From positions 1 to 46,353 of the forward strand of contig CAMOYT010000007.1 in assembly GCA_946630315.1 (NCBI GenBank): a stretch of DNA of 46,353 bases, written 5' to 3'. The stretch comes from an uncultured Bacillota bacterium (GTDB taxonomy: Bacteria; Bacillota_I; Bacilli_A; RF39; UBA660). Of the stretch, positions 17,429-25,660 are shown one piece after another. The position numbers were made by a program, and so were the translations under genes. How positions within the stretch are numbered: the first letter of the stretch is position 1; each line of letters begins with the position of its first letter. The notes under the pieces were generated by a model. The model made no database searches and was not told the DNA's origin. It worked only from the letters and a program-made list of their open reading frames with translations.

Positions 17429-18742
17429 CTATTTTTCCTCCTTCTTGATGTATTTTTTTACATCGAATAGATCACTTTTATCTATTAAGCCTTTTTCTTT
17501 GTTAATAAACATTGCACTATCTTTTTTTAATTCTTTATATACTTGATAAAAATAATTACCTGATAAGTGGGCTTTATAGGAACCTGATGATATTGCTTCT
17601 TCAGCAAAGAATGTTTCTACTGTTATTGCATCTTTTCCTATTAGTCCTATTCTTCTTTTGTTTATAGCATCTAATGTAATATTTCCACCTAAAGTTCTAT
17701 CATCTATTTTGTTATGATATCTTTTACTTGCGATTTCTTTTAAATAAAATGTTTCTGGAGTTGGAGAAATGTAAATGACTCTATTTTCTACTACTCTACC
17801 TCTTTGTTCTTCATTAGTCTCTTCAAAAGAAGAGTCTACATATTTTTTATCTTCTTTTAATCCCAAATAACTATTCCATGGTAACTCATACCAAGTTATT
17901 CCTTCTGATGATGAATCTAATTCATAAATAGTACTTGGTGTATTTTTTGTTGTTTTTTTCATAATATCTTTTTGATAATGAATTAAACGATCTCTAAAAC
18001 TAACATCTTGTATTCTATTTAATTTGTCATTTTCAATTTTATAATCTGTTTCTTCATAGTATTCATATTCATTAATAGAAATACTTATTATTATACCATT
18101 TGCATCTATTCTTCCTGATAATTCTAAGGGAATAGAATTATTAAATATGTTTCCGACTGTAATTTTAAAACTATTTTGAGATGGTTCATAAAGTATTGGA
18201 AGATATTTTTCTGTGTTATTAATTGTTGATTTTAAATAATATACTCCATTTATACCATGAGATAATTCTAGATTATTAATAGTTATATCAAATCTTTTTA
18301 AAGATTCTTTTAAATGATAATATATGATAGGAAAAAGTGCTTTTAAGACATCTTCTTCCATTAATAATGATTCATTGTATGACTCTTTATTACAATATTC
18401 TTCATAACCATAATTTGTTTTATCTAATTCACCAGATAATAATAATTCTCTGGTTGTATTATCTATGTCTATATGAAGATCACCAAATAGTTCATCATGT
18501 ATTACATGATCTTTTTCTTCTATATATACTTCTCTTAATTTTGCTACAAACTCATTAAAATATGGATCTAGAGCAGTCATATATAAATATTTAGCTGGTG
18601 TACCATAAAATACCATAAAGCCAGGTACAACCATATTACTTTTTCGACCATTTGGAATAAGTAAGTCTCTATAAGTTATACTTACTAGTTCTTTTATTTG
18701 GTTAATTTCAATCAACCGATTGCTTGTTTCTTCAATTTTCAC
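17429..18742 (-). CDS. Unknown protein, first gene of the MoxR module
   Basis: A soluble protein of 437 residues from a GTG at 18742 (GAGGGAAGGG lies 5 bases before it); a longer frame reaches an ATG at 18790, but a TATAAT at 18762-18767 suggests that region is promoter. It has no membrane segment and no known motif. Residues about 150-300 are beta-rich, and the C-terminal part has a conserved-looking KRRIGLIGKDAITVETFFAEEA stretch. It abuts the AAA+ gene directly. By analogy with other MoxR operons it may be a substrate or a third complex subunit; this is inference. Confidence 0.6.
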   Translation of the reverse strand: MKIEETSNRLIEINQIKELVSITYRDLLIPNGRKSNMVVPGFMVFYGTPAKYLYMTALDPYFNEFVAKLREVYIEEKDHVIHDELFGDLHIDIDNTTRELLLSGELDKTNYGYEEYCNKESYNESLLMEEDVLKALFPIIYYHLKESLKRFDITINNLELSHGINGVYYLKSTINNTEKYLPILYEPSQNSFKITVGNIFNNSIPLELSGRIDANGIIISISINEYEYYEETDYKIENDKLNRIQDVSFRDRLIHYQKDIMKKTTKNTPSTIYELDSSSEGITWYELPWNSYLGLKEDKKYVDSSFEETNEEQRGRVVENRVIYISPTPETFYLKEIASKRYHNKIDDRTLGGNITLDAINKRRIGLIGKDAITVETFFAEEAISSGSYKAHLSGNYFYQVYKELKKDSAMFINKEKGLIDKSDLFDVKKYIKKEEK

Positions 18743-18823
18743 AAATACCCTTCCCTCTTGCATTATAAATAATGCGCACTGTGATTTCATATACTACCAT
18801 AGAATGTTTAAAAAAAAAAGAAA

Positions 18824-18844
18824 AAAGTACTTTATTTGTACTTT
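18824..18844 (-). terminator. Terminator of the dnaI-RNB operon
   Basis: A 7-bp stem AAAGTAC/GTACTTT with a 7-base loop is followed by a long U-rich tail on the minus strand. The stop codon at 18843-18845 overlaps the stem. Confidence 0.8.
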
Positions 18845-20780
18845 ATCTTCTTTTTCTATATACTTTACTAAACTCTTCTGTAAACCATTCTATCGGTTTA
18901 GCACGACTATTAATTAAATTTGTCTTTTCTCTTAATTCTTGTTCCAATAGAGCTATTTCTTGATCAGTTGGTGTTTTATCATAACAAACTTCTAGAGCAT
19001 GTTCTACTAAGATATCTGGTGCTCTTCTTAATTCTGATGTACAGTGACAATAATGATCTAGTCCTAAACCATTATGTGAGCCTTGTAAATCATACCAACC
19101 TCTTGGATATACTCCTGATAATAGCGAAGATAATTGTTTATATTGTTCTCCACCATAGTTATCTGTTAGAGACTTGACCATAGCTTGTAATTGATTGTTT
19201 AAGTTTTCATCAACTTCATGGACTCTATATACACAAGGATATCCTTCTTTAGAATTAGCAAAGAAGCTTGCTACTCTATGTCCTGTTAGCATAGAACATA
19301 AATAAACTATCTTTTCAGCACCAACCATTTTAACACGTAGGTCGGCACTATCATTTGAAGCTTCTTTTAATCCTTCATATAATTCATTTGGGTGATAACT
19401 TTTTTCAAGAGCATTTGCTACTTGATTTAGATTTGTTACTAATTCTTGTAATGGTTCATTTATAGTACCATTTTCTAAGACATCATTTATTTCTTGATAT
19501 GTTGCCTTTCTTTTACTATTTATTATTGATTTTAAGAATCTTTCATTTACTACTTCTCCAGATGGAGATATTTCATAATAATAACTTCTAGCTAACTTAG
19601 GTGCATTTGGTAGTAATGAAGCATGTTCTGCTGAGAAGCTATATGGCAAAATTGGAATAGTTTTATTAAAATCATTTTCACTATTTTGAAAAGGATGTGG
19701 TAAATAAATTGATGAATGCCTTGAAATTGCTTCTTGAACAGGAAGTGACTCATAAGGAAGATATCCTAAGACACTTGCTATATGAACACCTAATAAGTAA
19801 TTTCCATTAGGTAGTTTTTTACATGATAAAGCATCATCTATTTCAATTGCTCCTCCTCCATCAATAGTAATAATATAATCATCTATTATTACTCTATTTG
19901 GATACTTTGCTTCACTAAATGGAGTTGTATACATATTTAATTCTTCAATTAGTCTTTCATCAAATGATATAGGTATAGAATATTTAGTTGCTAGCATAGA
20001 TATATCTTTTACTTTCTCATCTGATGAGCGAAGTTTTTCTAACAATTCATTTAAGAATTCTATTTTTTCTGAATTAGCTTTAGCTTTTTTCTTTTTATAT
20101 GACAACTTATTTATTTCTTTAAATAATAATTGTTCACAGTTTCTAGTATCATTATTAGATATAGATAAGCTCTTTTGTCTTAAGATTAATGATATTAAAT
20201 TTGTATAGTATAATAAGTCTTCATCTTCATTATTCTCAATACTTATTATCAATCTTTTAATTATGTTTTCTAATAAACAAATATTATCTTTATCTTTAGC
20301 ATTTACAATACTAGGCATTTTTTCAAATACTACTTCTATTGAAGATAAGTTTTTAGTATTTTCTATTAGAGTATTAATAAAAGTATAAGCTTTTGGTTCT
20401 TTCTTATCTACTTCGTCAAATACTGTTTCTATTTTTGCTTGAACTTTCTCTAGTTTTTTAATACCTAATTTTCTATCAGGCCATTTATTACTATGTTCTA
20501 TAATTATGCGATCTATTTTAGATGATAGTTTTGAAAGTCTTCTTTCAACTGCTTTTTTATTAATATCTGATGTTTGAACTAAAACTCCATTTAAATGATT
20601 TAAATATCTATAAATACTATCTAAGTTTTCTGTGCCATTATATGTATCTAGTTCTTCATTAATCAATTTAAAAAGAATATCGATTATTTTTTCGCCATTT
20701 TTAGATGCCAAAGAAGCTAGCTCTTTGCTAGATATTGGATTACTTGATGTACCTTTTAAGCGATTTTCGATATTCTTCAT
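18843..20780 (-). CDS. RNase II/R (RNB) family ribonuclease with atypical N-terminus
   Basis: A predicted 3'-5' exoribonuclease of 645 residues. The RNB core begins near residue 300 with TIDGGGAIEIDDALS, carrying the metal-binding Asp cluster; one position has Glu instead of Asp, as in some RNase II/R subfamilies. GVHIASV and the distal HNGLGLDHYCHCTSELRR follow, including the conserved TSxLRR arginines. The first 290 residues are helical and charged and do not look like the cold-shock domains of RNase R, and no C-terminal S1 domain is visible. The substrate may therefore differ from that of RNase R. It starts 8 bases after dnaI, so the two are probably co-transcribed. Confidence 0.85.
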   Translation of the reverse strand: MKNIENRLKGTSSNPISSKELASLASKNGEKIIDILFKLINEELDTYNGTENLDSIYRYLNHLNGVLVQTSDINKKAVERRLSKLSSKIDRIIIEHSNKWPDRKLGIKKLEKVQAKIETVFDEVDKKEPKAYTFINTLIENTKNLSSIEVVFEKMPSIVNAKDKDNICLLENIIKRLIISIENNEDEDLLYYTNLISLILRQKSLSISNNDTRNCEQLLFKEINKLSYKKKKAKANSEKIEFLNELLEKLRSSDEKVKDISMLATKYSIPISFDERLIEELNMYTTPFSEAKYPNRVIIDDYIITIDGGGAIEIDDALSCKKLPNGNYLLGVHIASVLGYLPYESLPVQEAISRHSSIYLPHPFQNSENDFNKTIPILPYSFSAEHASLLPNAPKLARSYYYEISPSGEVVNERFLKSIINSKRKATYQEINDVLENGTINEPLQELVTNLNQVANALEKSYHPNELYEGLKEASNDSADLRVKMVGAEKIVYLCSMLTGHRVASFFANSKEGYPCVYRVHEVDENLNNQLQAMVKSLTDNYGGEQYKQLSSLLSGVYPRGWYDLQGSHNGLGLDHYCHCTSELRRAPDILVEHALEVCYDKTPTDQEIALLEQELREKTNLINSRAKPIEWFTEEFSKVYRKRR

Positions 20781-20787
20781 ATTTTCC

Positions 20788-21690
20788 CTAGTCCCTTCTA
20801 TTTTTACTAATTAACTCCATATTTATAGTTAATTGTTTTATTCTTTCTATTATTCTTCTTGCTTTTACTTTATCTACTCCAGATGTTGTGATTGAAAGAT
20901 TTTTTTCAAGTTCTTCTAAAGTTAGATTAGAAGTAAAGAAGGTTGGAAGATGTTCTTCCATACGATATTGAAGTATTGGTCCTAAGACTTCATCTCTTGA
21001 CCAACTTGATGTGTTTTCAGCTCCAATATCGTCTAATAATAAAAGCGGAACTTTCTTTATATAATTAAATTTTTCAGAATAGTCAGAATTAAAGGAAGCT
21101 TTTAGACTTCTTAAAAATTCTGGATAATAGATTAATGCACTTCTTATTTCTTTTTTTGCCATTTCATTGAATAAAGCTGCTATTAAATAAGTCTTACCAC
21201 TACCAAATGAACCATTTAGATATAATCCTTTTGGCTTTTCTTCTTTTTTATAATCATTTATAAACTCTTTGAAATATTTAATAATTGGTAAACGAGCTTT
21301 ATCATCTTTATATATATTTTTAAAATTAGCTTCTCTTATATCTTTAGGCATATCAAATAGCTCTAGATTCTTTTGATATGCTAGAGTATCTTCTTCTTCT
21401 TGTTTTTTAGAACACATTTCATAAGAAAAATTAATAATATCTTTTTCTTTTATTGGTGTGTATTTGTAACCTTTAATACTATTTTTACATGTTTCTAAGT
21501 TTTTACAATTTTTACAATTATGATATTCAATACTTGCTTCTTCTAATTGAGAAGTATATTTCATTAATGTTTCGTCTTTAATATCTAATGTTTCTCTGAA
21601 AGATTTAAAATCTTTATTTTTTAAAGAATTAATATAAGATTGTTGAAGTTTGGTATTATCTACTTCATAGAAATCATCTATTTTTTTCAT
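20788..21690 (-). CDS. dnaI: Primosomal protein DnaI (helicase loader)
   Basis: DnaI loads the replicative helicase at the origin and at restart forks. Its 300 residues match the family length. The N-terminal domain has a Cys cluster (C59, C62, C68 and probably one near 112) typical of its zinc-binding helicase-interaction domain. The C-terminal AAA+ ATPase has Walker A GSFGSGKT near residue 160, Walker B LLLLDDIGAE, a sensor FFTSN, and the arginine-rich RRIIERIKQL end. The ribosome site is AAAGAGGTGG. A promoter and a dyad lie upstream. The usual neighbour dnaB is not in the window. Confidence 0.92.
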   Translation of the reverse strand: MKKIDDFYEVDNTKLQQSYINSLKNKDFKSFRETLDIKDETLMKYTSQLEEASIEYHNCKNCKNLETCKNSIKGYKYTPIKEKDIINFSYEMCSKKQEEEDTLAYQKNLELFDMPKDIREANFKNIYKDDKARLPIIKYFKEFINDYKKEEKPKGLYLNGSFGSGKTYLIAALFNEMAKKEIRSALIYYPEFLRSLKASFNSDYSEKFNYIKKVPLLLLDDIGAENTSSWSRDEVLGPILQYRMEEHLPTFFTSNLTLEELEKNLSITTSGVDKVKARRIIERIKQLTINMELISKNRRD

Positions 21691-21705
21691 AATACCACCT
21701 CTTTC

Positions 21706-21733
21706 TAACCATATTTTAACGAAATTATGGTTA
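21706..21733 (-). promoter_or_regulatory. Perfect 8-bp dyad flanking the dnaI -10
   Basis: TAACCATA (21706-21713) and TATGGTTA (21726-21733) form a perfect inverted repeat with a 12-base spacer. One arm touches the -10 and the other lies in the -10/-35 spacer, the place expected for a repressor site. The spacing is too wide, and a U tail is missing, for a terminator. Confidence 0.5.
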
Positions 21734-21741
21734 AAAGTCTA
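21713..21741 (-). promoter_or_regulatory. Promoter of dnaI
   Basis: TAGACT (21736-21741), a 17-base spacer and TAAAAT (21713-21718) on the minus strand, about 20 bases upstream of the dnaI ATG. Confidence 0.6.
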
Positions 21742-21765
21742 GTTCTTTTACTATTTTATACATAT

Positions 21766-21793
21766 AAAAAAGTAATAATTATATTACTTTTTT
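21766..21793 (-). terminator. Terminator of comEC
   Basis: An 11-bp AT-rich stem (AAAAAAGTAAT/ATTACTTTTTT) with a 6-base loop lies 5 bases after the comEC stop, with A/T-rich flanks giving a U tail on the minus strand. Confidence 0.75.
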
Positions 21794-21798
21794 TTATA

Positions 21799-23787
21799 TT
21801 ATTTTTCAATTATTTGAGCATTTTTTAAATTAATGGTTATTGTTCCTACTCTATCTGTTCTTTGATATGGTATTTTATAATATCTTAATTTATCTATTAC
21901 TTCTTTATTTGGATGATTAAACTTATTATCTTTTCCTACTGAGATTATGGCTAAACTTGGTCTTGTTACATCTAATAAATTATTACTTGTACTAGTCTTA
22001 GAACCATGATGGCCTACTTTTAAGACATCTATATGTGGTAGATCATAATTATTTAGTATATATTCTTCTGTTTTAATTGATGCATCTCCTGCAAAGAGAT
22101 ATGTTTTATTATTATAAATACCTAACAAGACTAGACTAGAATCATTTTCATCATTAAAAGATTTGTTTAATTCATATAGAGTCATCTTACCACATGTAGT
22201 AATTGTTCCTTCTTTTAATTTTTTAATATTATTTGAATATTTAAATAACTGTTTTTCATTATAATTTATTCTATTACTGTTTATATAAATACTATCTACT
22301 TTTATATTTTTTATAATATTAATTGCTTCTCCTAAATGATCATAATCACCATGAGTTAAATACATTTTATCTATTCTTTTTATGCCATAAGCTTTTAATA
22401 ATGGTAATGTTACTTGATTAGATATGTGATAAGTAGAATTAGCTACTCCTCCTGTATCAATTAGACAAGTTTTATTATTACTTCTAATGAGTATAGAATC
22501 TCCTTGTCCGATATCTAATACTTCTATTATTTCATTATTTAATACAAGTGGTGATAAATAATGAATAGTTAATAATAATATTAATAAAATAATATACTTA
22601 TTATTAGTAAAAACTAAGATAATTATAATGATATATATTAGATAAAATAATATTGGTAATCTGGGAAAAATAAAAGTAAATATTTTTATTTTATTTAGTA
22701 ATAAAGATGTATTTTCTAAAATACTAGTTAATAAATTATATAGTGGTAATAATGGTTTATAGATTAATACTATAAGTGATAAAGGAAAGATAATAATACT
22801 AATAAATGGAACATAGAATAAGTTATAAATAATACCTAATATGTTTATTTCATTAAAATTATATAAAGATATAGGTAGACTTACTATAAATGAAATAATA
22901 GATACTTTTAGTAGAGATATAAAATAATTAGATGAAGATAGTTTATTAGAAAGAATTAATAATGATAAAGAAATGGAAAAAGAATATAAGAATCCTACAT
23001 CATATATATAATATGGATTAATCATTAGAGTAATTATTACTACTACAATAAAAATATTGGTTGGTTTTATATAAAAATAATAAATTTTATTAATTGAGAA
23101 TAATATAAAGAATAAAACTCCTCTTATAATAGATGCACTTGGATTACATATTAATAAGTATATTATTAAGAATATTGAAGTTATTAAATATCTTTTATTC
23201 TCTTCTATTTTTTTTAATAATTTTAATATTAATCCTGATAGTAGTGTTATATGCATACCACTGATAGCAAATAAATGGCTAATACCATTTTCTTGGTATG
23301 ATGTTAAAACTTCTTTAGATATTTTTGTTTTATCTCCAATTATAAAAGTATGAAGATAAGGATTATTATCTAGTAAATCTATTATTAATTGTTTTATTTT
23401 ATAATAAATATTTTTATTGTTTGAAATTAGTTTTATATCTTCTACAAAGACTTCATAATAGATATGTTTATATGATAAGTATTTTTGATAATCAAATAGA
23501 TTTTTAGTTTTTTGTTTTTCTACTTTTTTAAATTCACCTATTAGTATTACTTTATCACCTAATTTATAGTTATTATTATCTTTTAGATAACATAATAAGT
23601 TTTCTTTACTTTTTAAATATATTTTATTATCTTCTATTTTATAAATAATACCTTCTACTCTATGAGTATTTATATTATAGATAGATTTATAATTAATACT
23701 TAGTCTTAGTATTATTATAGGTATAAATATAATCAGGAAAAAAATATAAGTATAATTAGATAGTAATATTTTCCTTAATCTTAGCAA
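21799..23787 (-). CDS. comEC: DNA uptake channel ComEC/Rec2
   Basis: ComEC passes single-stranded DNA through the membrane during transformation. Its 662 residues have the family order: N-terminal helices and an OB-like segment (about 40-105), the multi-helix competence domain with GISHLFAISGMHI near residue 170, and a C-terminal metallo-beta-lactamase-like domain with DIGQGDSILI, LIDTGG, THGDYDHLG and GHHGSKTSTS. It is about 100 residues shorter than the B. subtilis protein but shows no missing motif. The start is a TTG with GGAG 10 bases ahead, inside the last codons of comEA (32-base overlap). Confidence 0.93.
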   Translation of the reverse strand: MLRLRKILLSNYTYIFFLIIFIPIIILRLSINYKSIYNINTHRVEGIIYKIEDNKIYLKSKENLLCYLKDNNNYKLGDKVILIGEFKKVEKQKTKNLFDYQKYLSYKHIYYEVFVEDIKLISNNKNIYYKIKQLIIDLLDNNPYLHTFIIGDKTKISKEVLTSYQENGISHLFAISGMHITLLSGLILKLLKKIEENKRYLITSIFLIIYLLICNPSASIIRGVLFFILFSINKIYYFYIKPTNIFIVVVIITLMINPYYIYDVGFLYSFSISLSLLILSNKLSSSNYFISLLKVSIISFIVSLPISLYNFNEINILGIIYNLFYVPFISIIIFPLSLIVLIYKPLLPLYNLLTSILENTSLLLNKIKIFTFIFPRLPILFYLIYIIIIILVFTNNKYIILLILLLTIHYLSPLVLNNEIIEVLDIGQGDSILIRSNNKTCLIDTGGVANSTYHISNQVTLPLLKAYGIKRIDKMYLTHGDYDHLGEAINIIKNIKVDSIYINSNRINYNEKQLFKYSNNIKKLKEGTITTCGKMTLYELNKSFNDENDSSLVLLGIYNNKTYLFAGDASIKTEEYILNNYDLPHIDVLKVGHHGSKTSTSNNLLDVTRPSLAIISVGKDNKFNHPNKEVIDKLRYYKIPYQRTDRVGTITINLKNAQIIEK

Positions 23788-24415
23788 ATAAACTATCTCC
23801 TATTCCTGATACTTTTTTAATATCTTCGATACTTTTAAATGGTTCTTTTTCTCGATATTTTATTATATCTTCAGCTTTTGCTTCTCCTATACCTGAGAGA
23901 GTCATTAATTGTTCTTTTGTTGCGGTATTTAGATTAATCTTAGAATTAGTAGTATTTTCTTCTATTTTAATGCATGCTCCATTTACTAATGTTTCATAAG
24001 CATTTTCACATTTTAATTCTACTTGTTTTTCTACTTCTTTTGTTTTAGCAAAATCTATTACTTCTTGTTTACTATAAACAATAATTACCATTTCATCTTC
24101 TATTTTTTTACTTAAATTAAGTACTGAAGTATCAGCATTTTCTGTTAGACCTCCAGCTTTTTCTATTACATCTATTACTCTAGAATTAACTTTTAATGTA
24201 TAAATACCTGGTGAAGTTACTTCTCCTTTGATATCTACTTTATATTCTTCTATCTCTTCTTTTTTAGTTTCTTTCTTTACAAAAGTGACTTTTGGAGTAG
24301 AAGTTTTTTTCTCATCTTTCTTGTTAGTAATAAAGAAGATAATAGTACTTATTATGATAATTATAATAATTGAAGATATTATTATTTCTTTTCTATGACG
24401 ATATGTAAATGTTAT
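23756..24415 (-). CDS. comEA: DNA receptor ComEA, apparently starting at ATA
   Basis: ComEA is the membrane-anchored receptor that hands double-stranded DNA to ComEC. Read from 24415 the frame gives 219 residues: a basic tail (TFTYRHRKE), one Ile-rich membrane helix (about residues 11-30), a charged linker, an SLBB domain (VDIKGEVTSPGIYTL to DEMVIIVY, about 65-115) and a helix-hairpin-helix domain (INLNTATKEQLMTLSGIGEA, about 150-218). No in-frame ATG, GTG or TTG exists upstream of 24091, and starting there would delete the anchor and most of SLBB. A strong AGGGGGTGA lies 7 bases before an ATA (24415-24413), so initiation at ATA, or an inactivating ATG-to-ATA change, is likely. Confidence 0.85.
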   Translation of the reverse strand: MTFTYRHRKEIIISSIIIIIIISTIIFFITNKKDEKKTSTPKVTFVKKETKKEEIEEYKVDIKGEVTSPGIYTLKVNSRVIDVIEKAGGLTENADTSVLNLSKKIEDEMVIIVYSKQEVIDFAKTKEVEKQVELKCENAYETLVNGACIKIEENTTNSKINLNTATKEQLMTLSGIGEAKAEDIIKYREKEPFKSIEDIKKVSGIGDSLFAKIKENITI

Positions 24416-24450
24416 AAAATCACCCCCTATTATATTATTCGAAAAAAAAA

Positions 24451-24469
24451 GAAAGATTATACATCTTTC
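24451..24469 (-). terminator. Terminator of the DHH phosphodiesterase gene
   Basis: A 7-bp stem GAAAGAT/ATCTTTC with a 5-base loop and a 9-U tail on the minus strand; the stop codon (24457-24459) is inside it. It separates this gene from comEA, whose own leader would be very short. Confidence 0.8.
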
Positions 24470-25587
24470 CTTACAAATTTTAAAACTTTTTTTCTTTCTG
24501 ATGGAATTGCTTTAGAATTTAATTCATCTTCTACTATACTCATTAAGGCTTCTTCTATTTCAAAAATAGATTCATATTCTCCTCCTTGTAAAGGAATAGT
24601 TCCTCCAGCAGAATATGCATTACCACCACAGTGATTTTCATCTAGTTTTTGAAGAATTGTTCCTGCTTCTATTTGACCAATTAATGGAAAACTTGCTTTA
24701 GGTTTTTTAAGACTTCGTGCTGAAACTATGATATTACCTTCTTTATTGTATCCCATTACGAAGGAAGCATCTACATCGAACTTTAACATTCTATCAGCAG
24801 CTTTTGCTATTTCTTCTCTTCGATATATTGTAGTTGGAGCTTCTCTATTAATGGTAAATGATACTTGTTTTGGAATAAGAGTTTCTTCAGCATATTTTTT
24901 AAATACTGTTCCATTTATTATTAAATTATTTATTCTACAATAGCTTTCAAATTCTTCTCTAAATAGTTCATTTACATAGTCAGAATCTGCTCCACGATTT
25001 ATTAATTTTTCTGCAATATCGTGTGTCTTAGATGATGTATTTTGTTTAAATCTTCTAGTATCTAAGAATATTCCAGCTAAAAGATAACTGGCTACTTTAG
25101 GATCTATTTTTATTCTTTCAGAAATAATAATATTTGATACTATTTCACAAGCAGAACTAACATCAGGATTAATATATAAATAATCTGACTTAATTGTATG
25201 CGAATCTTCTTCATGATGATCTATTACCATAACTTTACTAAATTTATCTAAGTCATCTTTAGTAGAAGTTAAATAATCTTTATTAGTATCAGTAACTACT
25301 AATAATGAATTATCATCTAATAAGTTTTTAGCTTCGGCCAAAGTTATAATATTATATTTTGCTTTATTTTCTTCAATTATCTTTTTTACACCTGGTTCTA
25401 AGTTAAGAGCATCATCATTAACAATGATATATACTTCTTTTCCTAATGATTTAGCAATAGTATGAATACCTATTGCTGAACCAATAGCATCGAAATCAGG
25501 CTCATTATGACCAACTATAAATACTTTGTTAGAATCTGTAATAGCTTTAATTAATATGTCTTTAAAAAACTTTAACTCAGTACCCAT
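24457..25587 (-). CDS. Soluble DHH-DHHA1 phosphodiesterase, GdpP/DhhP-like
   Basis: Probably hydrolyses cyclic di-AMP or short oligonucleotides. The protein (376 residues from the ATG at 25587, with GGAGG 8 bases before it) has the DHH domain motifs GHNEPDFDAIGS (about residues 26-37), TDTN, IDHH and LAGIFLDTRRF, and a DHHA1 end with CGGNAYSAGG. The DHH core resembles GdpP, but the two membrane helices, PAS and degenerate GGDEF domains of GdpP are missing, as in DhhP/Pde2-type enzymes. An alternative upstream ATG (25602) has no ribosome site. NrnA is the main alternative identity. Confidence 0.85.
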   Translation of the reverse strand: MGTELKFFKDILIKAITDSNKVFIVGHNEPDFDAIGSAIGIHTIAKSLGKEVYIIVNDDALNLEPGVKKIIEENKAKYNIITLAEAKNLLDDNSLLVVTDTNKDYLTSTKDDLDKFSKVMVIDHHEEDSHTIKSDYLYINPDVSSACEIVSNIIISERIKIDPKVASYLLAGIFLDTRRFKQNTSSKTHDIAEKLINRGADSDYVNELFREEFESYCRINNLIINGTVFKKYAEETLIPKQVSFTINREAPTTIYRREEIAKAADRMLKFDVDASFVMGYNKEGNIIVSARSLKKPKASFPLIGQIEAGTILQKLDENHCGGNAYSAGGTIPLQGGEYESIFEIEEALMSIVEDELNSKAIPSERKKVLKFVRKDV

Positions 25588-25618
25588 ACTAGCAACCTCC
25601 ATTAGTAATTCGAGCTAT

Positions 25619-25627
25619 ATTATACCA
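25619..25627 (-). promoter_or_regulatory. Extended -10 promoter of the DHH gene
   Basis: TGGTATAAT on the minus strand, about 30 bases upstream of the ATG at 25587. No good -35 is seen. Confidence 0.6.
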
Positions 25628-25638
25628 TAAGACATAAA

Positions 25639-25660
25639 AAAAAGCAATTTCTTGCTTTTT
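25639..25660 (-). terminator. Terminator of the MscS-phospholipase operon
   Basis: A 9-bp stem AAAAAGCAA/TTGCTTTTT with a 4-base loop and a U tail on the minus strand. The stop codon at 25659-25661 lies in the stem. Confidence 0.82.

Noticed and set aside
18843-20780. Loss of nuclease activity because one core Asp is Glu (AIEIDDA)
   Set aside because: Glu at this position occurs in other RNase II/R subfamilies, and the remaining Asp residues and TSxLRR arginines are present.
21706-21733. The dnaI dyad as a terminator
   Set aside because: The loop is 12 bases, the stem has few G-C pairs, and no U run follows on either strand.
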